Shown here piece by piece: positions 8,082 through 15,794 of a DNA stretch of 64,000 nt (within the stretch, counting starts at the first letter, position 1; every line of letters begins with the position of its first letter). Origin of the DNA: Streptomyces gilvus (GTDB taxonomy: Bacteria > Actinomycetota > Actinomycetes > Streptomycetales > Streptomycetaceae); the NCBI RefSeq assembly GCF_022513565.1, contig NZ_JAKWBE010000021.1, forward strand, positions 1-64,000, in the 5' to 3' direction. The notes under the pieces are model-generated. The model did not search any database, was not told the origin of the DNA, and saw only the letters and a list, made by a program, of their open reading frames with translations. The position numbers and the translations under genes are program-made.

Positions 8082-9149
8082 CTAGTCGGGGCGCTCCCAT
8101 GGCCCCCCGGATGGCCTCGCCAAGTGCCGCATGGTCAGGGCCAGTTGCAGTCTGAGACGGCCCTGGGGGGTGCGCAGGGGCCAGTCCAGCAGGTGTTCGG
8201 CCTGGGTGAGGCGGTCCTGGAGCGTCGAGTGGTGCACGTTGATCTCGGCGGCCGCCGCCCGCTGACTCGCCGTGGCGGCCACGGCGTGCAGGGTGGTCAG
8301 CAGACCGGGCAGCGCGGCCGCCGCCGCTTCGACGGCACGCACATCGGGCGGCGGTTCGGCACCCGGTACGACCAGATCCGCGAGCAGCGCGATGCCGCCC
8401 AGCTCGTCGGCATACACCACGCGGGGCCCGGGATCGAGCGGCGTGCCGTCGGCCGTGAACCGCAGCGCCGTGCGGGCGGCTGCCCAGGAGGCCGGCAGAT
8501 CGAGCACCGGAACGGCAGGTCCGACCCCGAGGCGACCGGCGGGCAGCTCCGACTCCACGGGTCGCCCGCCCCCGAGGGTGACCAGGACGCGGGGCGGCTC
8601 GTCGCCCCGGGCGACAGCCCGCAGCCGTACGGCGGGATCGGCGGGGTCGACACCGAGTCGGCGAGCCGCGTGCAGCCGCGTCGGCTCCGCGACCGTGCCG
8701 TCCAGCAGTGTCTCGATCAGCGCGGGATCGTCGGCCGCGGACACCGGCGCGCGACCCCGCGTACGGTCCAGGACGAGCCGCACCGCGCCCGCCGCCCGTT
8801 CCAGGATCACCGCGTCCACCACGCTGGGCACGGGTCCGGCCCGTTCCAGCCACAGGGCGGGGACGCCGCCCAGCTCCAGTGCCGCACATGGCCAGTCCGG
8901 GTCCGGCGCGCTCTCCGAGTCCTTGCGGGTGCCGTCCGGCTCGACCCGCACCCGCACGTGCCGCGCCGCGTCGACCAGCCGCGCCGGGCACCCGGCCAGC
9001 ACCGCCGCCCCACGCACCAGGGCCTCCAGCCCGGCCCTGGTCTCGGCCAGCCGGTCGAAATAGGAGATGACCTGCACCGCGGCCCCGGCATCCGGGTCCA
9101 CCGCGGTCAGCCGTCCCGCCAGCTCTTTCATACGCACATGGTGCGCCAT
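8082..9149 (-). CDS. PucR family helix-turn-helix regulator
   Basis: A 355-residue protein with a C-terminal PucR-type HTH (ATASQRAAAAEINVHHSTLQ, then DRLTQAEHLLDWPL and GRLRLQLALTMRHLAR). An effector-binding middle region with a GGDEF-related fold is typical of this family. These regulators usually activate purine, amino-acid or aromatic catabolism. Two ATG codons compete (9149, MAHHVR; 9131, MKELAG) and neither has a clear ribosome site. It lies downstream of a 620-base non-coding, repeat-rich gap. Target genes are not obvious; the esterase upstream on the same strand is one candidate. Confidence 0.8.
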   Translation of the reverse strand: MAHHVRMKELAGRLTAVDPDAGAAVQVISYFDRLAETRAGLEALVRGAAVLAGCPARLVDAARHVRVRVEPDGTRKDSESAPDPDWPCAALELGGVPALWLERAGPVPSVVDAVILERAAGAVRLVLDRTRGRAPVSAADDPALIETLLDGTVAEPTRLHAARRLGVDPADPAVRLRAVARGDEPPRVLVTLGGGRPVESELPAGRLGVGPAVPVLDLPASWAAARTALRFTADGTPLDPGPRVVYADELGGIALLADLVVPGAEPPPDVRAVEAAAAALPGLLTTLHAVAATASQRAAAAEINVHHSTLQDRLTQAEHLLDWPLRTPQGRLRLQLALTMRHLARPSGGPWERPD

Positions 9150-9769
9150 CGGAGCGCCGGGAGGGAGCCTCGGGACGACCGGGGTGGTCTCGCGAACGCG
9201 GTCGTGCTCGATTCGCCCCGTGCCGAGCGCGCAGCGCGGGCCGCAGGAGGTCCGCCCGCCGGGCGCCCGCATGGCACCGAGGGCGCACTTGTGTGCGGCG
9301 GGCGTGCCTGACCCGGGACGGGCAGCGGAACCGCCCGCCCCGCCTTTCGTGCACGTCCAGCGACAGTGCCGTCTGCCGCCCGGGGACCGGTGCCTCCGTC
9401 GTTCCGGGGCCGGTGCCGACCACCGCCCCGAGGACCGGCGCCAGCCACCCCGCGCCAGCGTCGGCCACCCCCCCGAGGGAAGAGTCACCGCGTCAGTGCC
9501 AGACGTCCCCCCGGGGGGCACAGCCACCACGCCACTGACCGGCCGCCCACCTCCTGCGGTCTGTGGCCGGCCGCCCACCTCGTGTGGTCACAGCCACGGC
9601 GTCAGTGCCGGTCGCCCGCCTCGTACGGTCACAGTCACCGCGCCAGTGGCCGGTCGCCGACCTCGTGCGGTCACAGCCGGGGTGCCAGTGGCCGGCCGTC
9701 CCCCCGGAGCCGGCGCCACCCCGCCCCGTCGCCCCGGCCCCGTCGCCCCGGCCCCGTTGCCCCGCCCCT
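9150..9769. other. Long non-coding gap with GC-rich tandem repeats
   Basis: No protein-coding signal is convincing here; open frames exist on all strands because stops are rare. The right half (about 9485-9720) consists of diverged tandem repeats, listed separately. The far right end is a simple CCCCGTCGCCCCGG-like repeat running into the esterase stop codon. Confidence 0.6.
9485..9720. repeat. Diverged tandem repeat, period about 42 bases
   Basis: About five imperfect copies of a unit built from GTCACAGCCAC, then GCGTCAGTG, then CCGGTCGCCCACCTCGTGCG. Two neighbouring copies, starting near 9590 and 9631, are 41 and 42 bases apart. The period is near a multiple of three, but the unit shows no protein family and lies between two minus-strand genes. 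It could be a structured intergenic repeat or the remnant of a repetitive coding region. Confidence 0.65.
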
Positions 9770-10741
9770 TCAGCCGAGGAGCCTGCGCAGCCAGTTCAGG
9801 TGGGCCGCTCGGGAGGCCTGGGACAGGGAGGCCTGGGGGGCGAAGCCGTCGAAGCCGTGGAAGCCGCCCGGCCAGACGTGCAGTTCGGCGACGCCGCCCG
9901 CCTGCCAGATGCGGGACGCGTAGGCGACGACCTCGTCGCGGAAGGTCTCCGCCGAGCCGACGTCCAGGAAGGCCGGCGGCAGGTCGGTGAGGTCCTCGGC
10001 GCGGGCCGGCGCCGCGTAGGGAGAGACGTCCGGGCCGCCGCGCGCGGCGCCGAGAAGAGCCGTCCAGCCGGTCTCGTTGGCCGTGTGGTCCCAGACGCCG
10101 AGGCCCGCCATCTGGTGGCTGGAGGGCGTGTCGTTGCGGTCGTCGAGCATCGGGCACATCAGCACCAGGCCGATCGGCCGGGGACCCTTGCGGTCCCGGG
10201 TGAGCAGGGCGACCGCCGCACTGAGCCCGCCGCCGGCGCTCGCTCCGGCGATCACTATCCGCTCGGGATCGGCGCCGAGTTCCGCCGCGTGCTCGGCCGT
10301 CCAGACCAGCCCGGCGTACACGTCCTCGATCGGCGCCGGGTGCGGATGCTCCGGCGCCAGCCGGTACTCGACCGACACGACGACCGCGTCCAGCTCCTTC
10401 GCCCACGCGAGCGGCACGTCCACGCCGACCCGGTTGTTGCCGATGACCAGCCCGCCGCCGTGCACGTGGTAGACGAGGGGGCGCGGCCCGGCCGTCGGCT
10501 CGGCGGCCGGGCGGCAGATGAGCAGCGAGATGTCGGGCGCGTTCTCCGGCCCGGGCACGGAGCGGTCCTCGACCTCGAAGAAGCCGTCCGCCGTGAGGTC
10601 GAGCTGGGCGAGCATCTGGATGCCCGGTCCCTGGCGTGCGGTGTCGATCTCGTCCAGGGTGAGCCCGGGCGAGATCATGTCCTTGATCAGCTCCAGGGCT
10701 CCGGCGAGCTCGGGGTCGAACGGGGGCGGCACCAGGGTCAT
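9770..10741 (-). CDS. Alpha/beta hydrolase, hormone-sensitive-lipase family esterase
   Basis: A 323-residue esterase of the HSL/family IV type. The oxyanion motif HGGG is in YHVHGGGLV, the nucleophile motif GASAGG holds Ser, the acid is Asp in FLDVGSAETFRDE, and the catalytic His is in GGFHGFD. It should hydrolyse short- to medium-chain esters in the cytoplasm. GAGGAGAAAACC precedes the ATG at 10741, which fixes the start. It stands alone on the minus strand. Confidence 0.88.
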   Translation of the reverse strand: MTLVPPPFDPELAGALELIKDMISPGLTLDEIDTARQGPGIQMLAQLDLTADGFFEVEDRSVPGPENAPDISLLICRPAAEPTAGPRPLVYHVHGGGLVIGNNRVGVDVPLAWAKELDAVVVSVEYRLAPEHPHPAPIEDVYAGLVWTAEHAAELGADPERIVIAGASAGGGLSAAVALLTRDRKGPRPIGLVLMCPMLDDRNDTPSSHQMAGLGVWDHTANETGWTALLGAARGGPDVSPYAAPARAEDLTDLPPAFLDVGSAETFRDEVVAYASRIWQAGGVAELHVWPGGFHGFDGFAPQASLSQASRAAHLNWLRRLLG

Positions 10742-10891
10742 GGTTTTCTCCTCACGCGGGGCGCGGCGGCTCGTGTCCGACATGATCGGGCCACCGCTCG
10801 CCGTCCGGACCGCCGCCGTCCGGCGGAACCTCCCCGCCACGCGGCGGGTCCCCCAGTCTCAACAGTCTCGCTACCTTCTGTTCGCCTGGAC

Positions 10892-11083
10892 GTGGGGGAC
10901 GAGATCACCGGCGCCGACAACGCTGTCAAACTGGTGCTGCACGCCCTGCACGAGTCAGGTGTCCACGTCCCGGAGATCGGAGTCCCCTTCTCGCTGGGCT
11001 TCATCGTCCTGGTCCTGGCCGTCACGACCTTCACCGGCCTGCGCGCGTCCACGGCGCGGCAGGCTCAGGAGTCCGTCGCCTGA
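10892..11083 (+). pseudogene. C-terminal remnant of a TerC family membrane protein
   Basis: The frame encodes NAVKLVLHALHESG followed by a hydrophobic helix (FSLGFIVLVLAVTTFTGL). This matches the last two helices of TerC-family proteins, where a similar VKLVLHALHEN segment precedes the final membrane helix. Only about 60 of the usual 320 or so residues remain, with no start or upstream part. TerC proteins are integral membrane proteins linked to metal handling. It is a truncated, non-functional fragment whose end overlaps the FkbM gene end (11065). Confidence 0.65.
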
Positions 11084-11848
11084 CGGGCCGCCTTCGCCCG
11101 CATCATCACGCAGTCGAACTCGACCACCCGGCCCGTTGCGGGGTCCCGGGAGACCGAGTACAGGCCCGTGGTCTCGAAGCCGGCGGCCTCGTACGCGGCC
11201 ATGGACTCGTCCATCCGCGGGCTGCCCTCGTACAGCCGCAGCAGGGCGACCTCGGACAGCAGGCCCACGAACTCCCCGATCCGGTCCCCGGCGCCCGTGA
11301 ACACTTCCAGGTCGTAGCCCTGGGTGTCCATCTTCAGGAAAGGGCGCGGATCGTCGATGCCGTCGAGGGCCTCGTCCATCACGTCGGCCAGGCGGCGGAC
11401 GCGGACCTCCTCGGTACGGGTCTCGGTGAAGCGCTCGTAGCGGCCGCGGCCGTAATCACTGGGCGGCAGCAGCGAGTTCATGGTGTCCCACCCGGTGTGG
11501 ATGGCCATGACGCCCTCCTCGCGGCCCAGGGCGATCCGGTGCACCCGCCACTCGGGGTCACCGGACCGCCGCCTCGGCGAGCTGCTCGAAGGCGGCGGAG
11601 GCGGGCTCGAAGGAGACGATCCGGCCGGTGTAGCCGAGCTCGCGCAGTCCCCTGCCGTACTGACCGGTGTTGGCGCCGACGTCGAACACGCAGTTGACGT
11701 CGTACAGGTCCAGCATCTCGCCGACGTGCTGGTGGCACAGGAACTCGGAGGCCAGGGACTGCACATCGCGCCCGGTCTCGTCCGTCGCCCCCGCCCGTAC
11801 GCCCGACTCGGGCAGCAGGTCGCGCAGTCGTTCGTAAAGGGTCCGCAT
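11065..11848 (-). pseudogene. FkbM family methyltransferase, single frameshift
   Basis: The N-terminal part (from ATG 11848) reads MRTLYERLRDLL and CVFDVGANTGQYGRGLRELG, the SAM-binding motif of FkbM methyltransferases. It stops at 11558 after FEQLAEAAVR. The rest of the domain continues in the next frame from PEWRVHRIALG to the end at 11065, including the MDTQGYDLEVF motif. Removing one base from the GTCCGGTGACC context near 11561 restores one 260-residue frame. Either a real frameshift mutation or a sequence error. The substrate is unknown. Confidence 0.8.
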
Positions 11849-11962
11849 TCGATCATCCTCGCAGAGGCGACAGGACGTACGGCCCCCGGTACTTGACTTC
11901 GAGAGCGCTCGAAGATCTAGCGTCGCCGACGACGGTGGAGACGCGGGCGGACGGAGAACGAC

Positions 11963-12844
11963 ATGCGGGTGGGCGTGCACATCAACCGGTTCGACCACAG
12001 CGGCGGCGGACCCGCGCTCGGCGCCGAACTCGCCGCCGCGGGCACCGCGGCCGAGGCGGCCGGGGTCAGCTGGCTGTCGGTCATGGACCACTACTTCCAG
12101 ATGGAGTTCAACGGCGGCGCCGAGGACCCGATGCTGGAGGCCTACACGACCCTCGGTTACCTCGCCGCCCGCACGTCCACCCTCCGGCTCGGCGCGCTCG
12201 TCACCGGCGTGACCTACCGTCACCCCGGTCTGCTGGCCAAGATCGCCACGACCCTCGACGTGCTGTCCGGCGGACGCGCCACCCTCGGTATCGGGGCCGC
12301 CTGGTACGACCGGGAGCACACCGGGCTCGGCGTGCCGTTCCCGCCGTTGGCCGAACGTTTCGAGCGGCTGGAGGAGGCCCTGCGGGTCTGTCTGCAGATG
12401 TGGGACCCGGAGAACAACGGCCCCTTCGAGGGCCGGTACTACCGGCTCGCCGAGACCCTGTGCGTCCCGGCGCCGGTCAGCAGCCCGCACCCGGAGATCA
12501 TGATCGGTGGGGGAGGGGAGAGGAAGACGCTGCGTCTGGTCGCCCGCCACGGCGACGCCTGCAACCTCTTCGCGACCTCACCGGAGGAGGTCCGGCACAA
12601 GCTGGAGGTGCTGCGCGCCCACTGCGACAGCGAGGGCCGCGACCACGACACGGTCCGCAAGACCGTCACGTACGGCGGCGAGCCCGCGACCGAGGGCGAC
12701 CTCGACGCGTTCCTGCGGGACATCGGCGGCTACACCGGGCTCGGCATCGACACGGTGATCCTCTCCCCGCGGCGGGGCGAGACGGCGGCGTGGATGGAGC
12801 GGTTCGTCGCACCGCTCGTGCCGCGCCTCGCCGAACTGGACTGA
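11963..12844 (+). CDS. F420-dependent LLM-class oxidoreductase
   Basis: A 293-residue TIM-barrel protein of the luciferase-like monooxygenase superfamily, close to the actinobacterial F420-dependent group. It begins MRVGVHINRFDHSGGGP and carries SWLSVMDHYFQM, TLRLGALVTGVTYRHP and LDVLSGGRATLGIGAAWYD. These proteins transfer hydride between F420 and diverse substrates. The ATG at 11963 follows a weak GGACGGAGAACGAC ribosome site. It is divergent from the FkbM gene. No substrate can be proposed. Confidence 0.88.
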   Translation: MRVGVHINRFDHSGGGPALGAELAAAGTAAEAAGVSWLSVMDHYFQMEFNGGAEDPMLEAYTTLGYLAARTSTLRLGALVTGVTYRHPGLLAKIATTLDVLSGGRATLGIGAAWYDREHTGLGVPFPPLAERFERLEEALRVCLQMWDPENNGPFEGRYYRLAETLCVPAPVSSPHPEIMIGGGGERKTLRLVARHGDACNLFATSPEEVRHKLEVLRAHCDSEGRDHDTVRKTVTYGGEPATEGDLDAFLRDIGGYTGLGIDTVILSPRRGETAAWMERFVAPLVPRLAELD

Positions 12845-12846
12845 CA

Positions 12847-12993
12847 TCACGCGGGCCGGCTGCGGGAGACGACGCGCGTCCCGCAGCCGTCGACCGTCCG
12901 GACCTGCAGCGAACCGCACGCGCAACGCGTCCACAGGGTGGTCCCGGCCGCCGTGACGTGCCGGGAGACCACCTTGAAGGGCTCGGCGCCGTC
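12847..12993 (-). pseudogene. Remnant of a small CxC-containing actinobacterial protein
   Basis: The minus strand reads DGAEPFKVVSRHVTAAGTTL, then WTRCACGSLQVRTVDG to a stop at 12847. The WTRCACGSLQVR pattern with a Cys-x-Cys pair resembles small hypothetical proteins of about 60 residues in streptomycetes. No start codon is found at the left end of the homology; the frame runs into sequence encoding the LysR fragment on the other strand. It is probably truncated at the same junction (about 12995). Identification rests on recall of the pattern. Confidence 0.4.
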
Positions 12994-13002
12994 GGGCCGG
13001 CG

Positions 13003-13643
13003 AGCCGGCCGGGCCGCTGCGGGTGAGCGGATTGTCGGTGGCCGCCTCGGTGCTGCTCGCCCCGATGGCGGCCCGGCTCCAGAAACGGCATCCCCGACTC
13101 TCCGTCCGTATCCGGGAGGCGGGTGTCCCGGAGAGCTTCGACCTGCTCTTCGAGGGGGAGACGGACCTGGCGATCGTCGAGGCGACCCCGCACAACCCGC
13201 CGTTGGGCGATGCCCGCTTCGACCAGCGGTCGCTGCTGGACGACCCGTTCGACCTCGTCGTACCGGACGGGCACGCGTTGGCGGGGCGGGCGCGGGTCGA
13301 TCTCGCGGACGCGGCGCGGGAGGCGTGGATCGCGCCCATGTCGGAGAGTCCCTGCCGTACGCATGTGATGTCCGCGTGCGGCAAGGCCGGGTTCAACCCC
13401 GACGTGGTTCACCTGGCCACGGACTGGAACGTCACGGCCCATCTGGTCGCGGGCGGGCTCGGCGTGGCCCTGATCCCGCGCCTGGCACAGCTCACCCCGC
13501 AGCTGCCGATCACCCGCGTGCGCTGCGCGGGCAACCCGCACCGCAAACTGCTGACCTGCACTCGCCGGGGCGGCCGGGACCGGCCCGCAGTGGCAGCGGC
13601 CCTCGGCGAGCTGCGCGAGCTGGCGGCGACGGCGGTGGTCTGA
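13003..13643 (+). pseudogene. LysR effector-binding domain without its DNA-binding domain
   Basis: The frame GPLRVSGLSVAASVLLAPMA through LRELAATAVV covers a complete LysR substrate-binding domain of about 210 residues. The usual linker motif GPLRV is just recognisable at its start. The preceding 90 or so residues of winged HTH are absent: upstream DNA (12847-12993) encodes an unrelated minus-strand remnant. A GTG at 13023 could start a 206-residue product, but without an HTH it cannot be a normal regulator. Most likely a deletion scar. Confidence 0.7.
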
Positions 13644-13661
13644 CACATGGAGGGATCGCGG

Positions 13662-13703
13662 CCTCGCGGCCACGGCCTCGCGGCCACGGCCTCGCGGCCT
13701 GGC
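13662..13703. repeat. 14-base GC-rich tandem repeat
   Basis: Three copies of CCTCGCGGCCACGG (the last diverged) lie in the 149-base gap between the convergent LysR fragment and FMN reductase. GGAGGGATCGCGGC occurs on both sides (near 13650 and 13708). The region can fold into GC-rich stems and may serve as a terminator. Confidence 0.6.
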
Positions 13704-13792
13704 CTGCGGAGGGATCGCGGCTGTGCCCCGGCGGCCTGGCACGCGGAAGGACCGCGGCCCCGCGGCCACGGCCCTTCGGTTCTGGTCCTCGG

Positions 13793-14356
13793 TCAGGCGG
13801 CGACGGCCTCGCCCGCGTGGCCGTGCAGACGGGCGACGACCTCGGTCAGCTGGGCGGCGACCTCGGCGTCGTCGGCCGGGTGGGTCTCGGCGAAGCGGGT
13901 CAGCGAGCCGGGGATGGACAGCTTGAGGTCCTCGATGACCTTGCCGCCGGCGATGCCCACGGCCTTGCGGGCCTCGTCCTGCGCCCACACGCCGCCGTAC
14001 TGGCCGAACGCGGTGCCGACGACGGCGACCGGCTTGCCGCCGAAGGCGCCCGCGCCGTAGGGGCGGGACAGCCAGTCGATGGCGTTCTTCAGGACGGCCG
14101 GGATCGTGCCGTTGTACTCGGGGGAGAAGAGCAGGAACGCGTCGGCGGCCTGCGCGGCGGCGCGCAGACGGGCGGCGGCGGCCGGGACGCTGCCCTCGAC
14201 GTCGATGTCCTCGTTGTAGAACGGGATCTCGGCCAGGCCCTCGAAGATCTCGACGTCCGCGCCCTCGGGCGCGAGCTTGACGGCCGCCTCGGCGAGCTGG
14301 CGGTTGGTCGAACCGGCGCGAAGGCTGCCGACGAGCGCGAGGATGCGAACAGACAT
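13793..14356 (-). CDS. NAD(P)H-dependent FMN reductase
   Basis: A 187-residue flavodoxin-fold protein. LALVGSLRAGSTNRQLA binds the FMN phosphate, and FLLFSPEYNGTIPAVLKNAIDWLSRP is the SPEYNG signature of NADPH-dependent FMN/azo/chromate reductases. The ATG at 14356 has TTGGAG at the right distance. It is divergent from a TetR gene, and two near-identical GGACC palindromes lie between them. TetR control of an oxidative-stress or quinone-detoxifying reductase is therefore likely. Confidence 0.9.
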   Translation of the reverse strand: MSVRILALVGSLRAGSTNRQLAEAAVKLAPEGADVEIFEGLAEIPFYNEDIDVEGSVPAAAARLRAAAQAADAFLLFSPEYNGTIPAVLKNAIDWLSRPYGAGAFGGKPVAVVGTAFGQYGGVWAQDEARKAVGIAGGKVIEDLKLSIPGSLTRFAETHPADDAEVAAQLTEVVARLHGHAGEAVAA

Positions 14357-14394
14357 GCGAACTCCAAGATGCTGAAACATTGCCGTTACGATCC

Positions 14395-14442
14395 GGACCG
14401 GGGTCCGTTTTACTTTCTAGCACCATAACCGGACCGCGGTCC
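14395..14442. promoter_or_regulatory. Twin TetR operators between FMN reductase and tetR
   Basis: Two palindromes, GGACCGGGGTCC (14395-14406) and GGACCGCGGTCC (14431-14442, perfect), lie 36 bases centre to centre. Each is followed within a few bases by TTTT. They flank the divergent promoters and are the obvious binding sites of the TetR protein encoded at 14474. Confidence 0.75.
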
Positions 14443-14473
14443 AGTTTTCTTCCCGATGCTTTACGCTGTCTTC

Positions 14474-15136
14474 ATGTCCGCCTCCCTACCGCCCTTCCCG
14501 ACGCCGCAGGAGCCCGTCGGCGAGCCCGAGTTGCTGCAGCTCGGCACCGCCGAGGAGCACCCCTGCCTGCGCGCTGACGCCGCACGCAACCGGGCCCGGC
14601 TGCTGGAGGCCGCGGCCCGGCTGATCGCCGAGCACGGTGTGGCCGGGGTGACGATGGAGGCGGTGGCCGCCGCGGCCGACGTGGGCAAGGGGACCGTCTT
14701 CCGCCGCTTCGGCGACCGGACCGGGCTGCTGATGGCCCTGCTCGACCACTCCTCGCGCACCCTGCAGGCCGACTTCCTCGGCGGCCCGCCGCCGCTGGGC
14801 CCCGGGGCGCCGCCCCTGGAGCGGCTGCGGGCGTTCGGTGTGGCGGTGCTGTACCGCTCGGCCGAGCAGCTGGACCTGCAGCTGGCGGCCCAGTCGGAGC
14901 CGACCCGGCGCTTCGGCCACCCCGGGATGCGGGCGATGACCATGCATGTCACCGTCCTGCTGCGGCAGGTCGTGCCCGACGCCGACTGCGAGCTGCTCGC
15001 GCAGACGCTGATGAGCTATCTCGACCCCGCGCTGACCCATCACCGCACCCGGCAGTGCGGTATGCCGCTGGAGCGGCTGGAGACCGGCTGGGTGGACCTG
15101 GTCGCCCGGGTGACCGGCACGGAGCCGCCGCGCTGA
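14474..15136 (+). CDS. TetR family transcriptional regulator
   Basis: A 220-residue regulator. The HTH lies near residues 37-80 (RLLEAAARLIAEHGVAGVTM, then EAVAAAADVGKGTVFRRFGDR). A helical effector domain follows. A start at 14456 is possible in frame, but 14474 is closer to the family's usual length; neither has a ribosome site, so the message may be leaderless. It probably represses itself and the divergent FMN reductase through the twin GGACC palindromes. Confidence 0.85.
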   Translation: MSASLPPFPTPQEPVGEPELLQLGTAEEHPCLRADAARNRARLLEAAARLIAEHGVAGVTMEAVAAAADVGKGTVFRRFGDRTGLLMALLDHSSRTLQADFLGGPPPLGPGAPPLERLRAFGVAVLYRSAEQLDLQLAAQSEPTRRFGHPGMRAMTMHVTVLLRQVVPDADCELLAQTLMSYLDPALTHHRTRQCGMPLERLETGWVDLVARVTGTEPPR

Positions 15137-15143
15137 GCCCGGC

Positions 15144-15221
15144 TCAGTCCCGCGCGGTACGGGCCAGGGCGAGACCGCCGAGACCGGCGCCGACGATCGC
15201 GACGGGGTGGTGGGTGGTCAT
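15144..15221 (-). pseudogene. 25-residue stub of an FAD-dependent oxidoreductase
   Basis: MTTHHPVAIVGAGLGGLALA is the start of an FAD-dependent monooxygenase with its GxGxxG Rossmann motif, but a stop follows at codon 26 (ARTARD). The ATG overlaps the stop of the TetR fragment (ATGA), the normal layout of a regulator-oxidoreductase operon. Only the dinucleotide-binding loop is left of a protein that should be about 400 residues. The rest appears deleted, since the convergent TetR gene begins its stop codon 8 bases away. Confidence 0.65.
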
Positions 15222-15705
15222 GCCGTGTCTCCTCGGGGTCGGTCGGGTGCGGCGGTGCGCTCGATGCCCGCGATCAGCGCCCGGAACGCCCAGGACAGGC
15301 GCTCCTTGGGGGCTCCGGCGAGCAGTGCGCCGCCGAGTGCGGCGATGCGCGGGTGGGTGCGGTCGGACATGCCGGTCAGGGTGCGGCGCAGAGCGTCCCA
15401 GTCCTCCTCGGACACCTCCTCGACGTGCTCGGCGGCCGTGGCGGTGGCGTGCTGCAGCAGCAGATCCACGCCCCAGGCGGCCTGCGCCGGCGGCACCCCG
15501 CCCTCGTCGAGCAGGGCCGGCAGGGTCTCGATCAGGTTCAGGTAGTGCGGTCCGCTCGGCCGGGCGGTGAGCGCGGAGCGGGCCAGGGTCGGGTGCTCGA
15601 AGAGCATCGCGGTGTACGCGGTGAGCACCCGCTCCAGCTGCTCGCGCCAGTCGCCCCCGGCGGGGCCTGGCCCGACGGTGCCCAGCAGCTCGCTCCGAAC
15701 AAGTT
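15218..15705 (-). pseudogene. TetR C-terminal domain lacking the HTH
   Basis: The frame from SELLGTVGPGPAGGDWREQL through AGIERTAAPDRPRGDTA is a typical TetR effector domain (REQLERVLTAYTAMLFEHPT, HYLNLIETLPALLDEGG). The N-terminal HTH of about 50 residues is absent: immediately upstream is a 20-base dyad and then the divergent LacI gene. Open codons continue to 15853 but encode no HTH. It is probably a deletion derivative; the operator was kept while the DNA-binding domain was lost. Confidence 0.7.
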
Positions 15706-15706
15706 C

Positions 15707-15726
15707 GTGACAAACGTGTTCGTCAC
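15707..15726. promoter_or_regulatory. TetR-type dyad beside the truncated TetR gene
   Basis: GTGAC-N10-GTCAC, with a matching inner AAC/GTT pair, gives 16 of 20 palindromic positions. It lies directly at the truncated end of the TetR effector domain and about 70 bases before the lacI start. It may be the old operator of the lost regulator, or now serve another regulator. Confidence 0.5.
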
Positions 15727-15794
15727 CGCACACAGGCTTCCGTCCCGCCCCCACCGAGGCAGCCGCCCCCGCTTCTGCGAAGATGCGGTACGTC

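Noticed and set aside
9563..11083. 506-residue plus-strand open frame
   Set aside because: Most of it is antisense to the esterase and the repeat region. Only its last 60 or so codons (TerC remnant) carry protein homology.
13003..13643. Intact small LysR-type regulator starting at GTG 13023
   Set aside because: The DNA-binding domain is missing and the upstream DNA encodes an unrelated remnant, so a functional regulator is unlikely.
15144..15713. 189-residue minus-strand open frame ending at the flavoprotein stub
   Set aside because: Only the last 25 residues (MTTHHPVAIVGAGLGG) look like a protein family. The rest is an out-of-frame shadow of the TetR effector domain.
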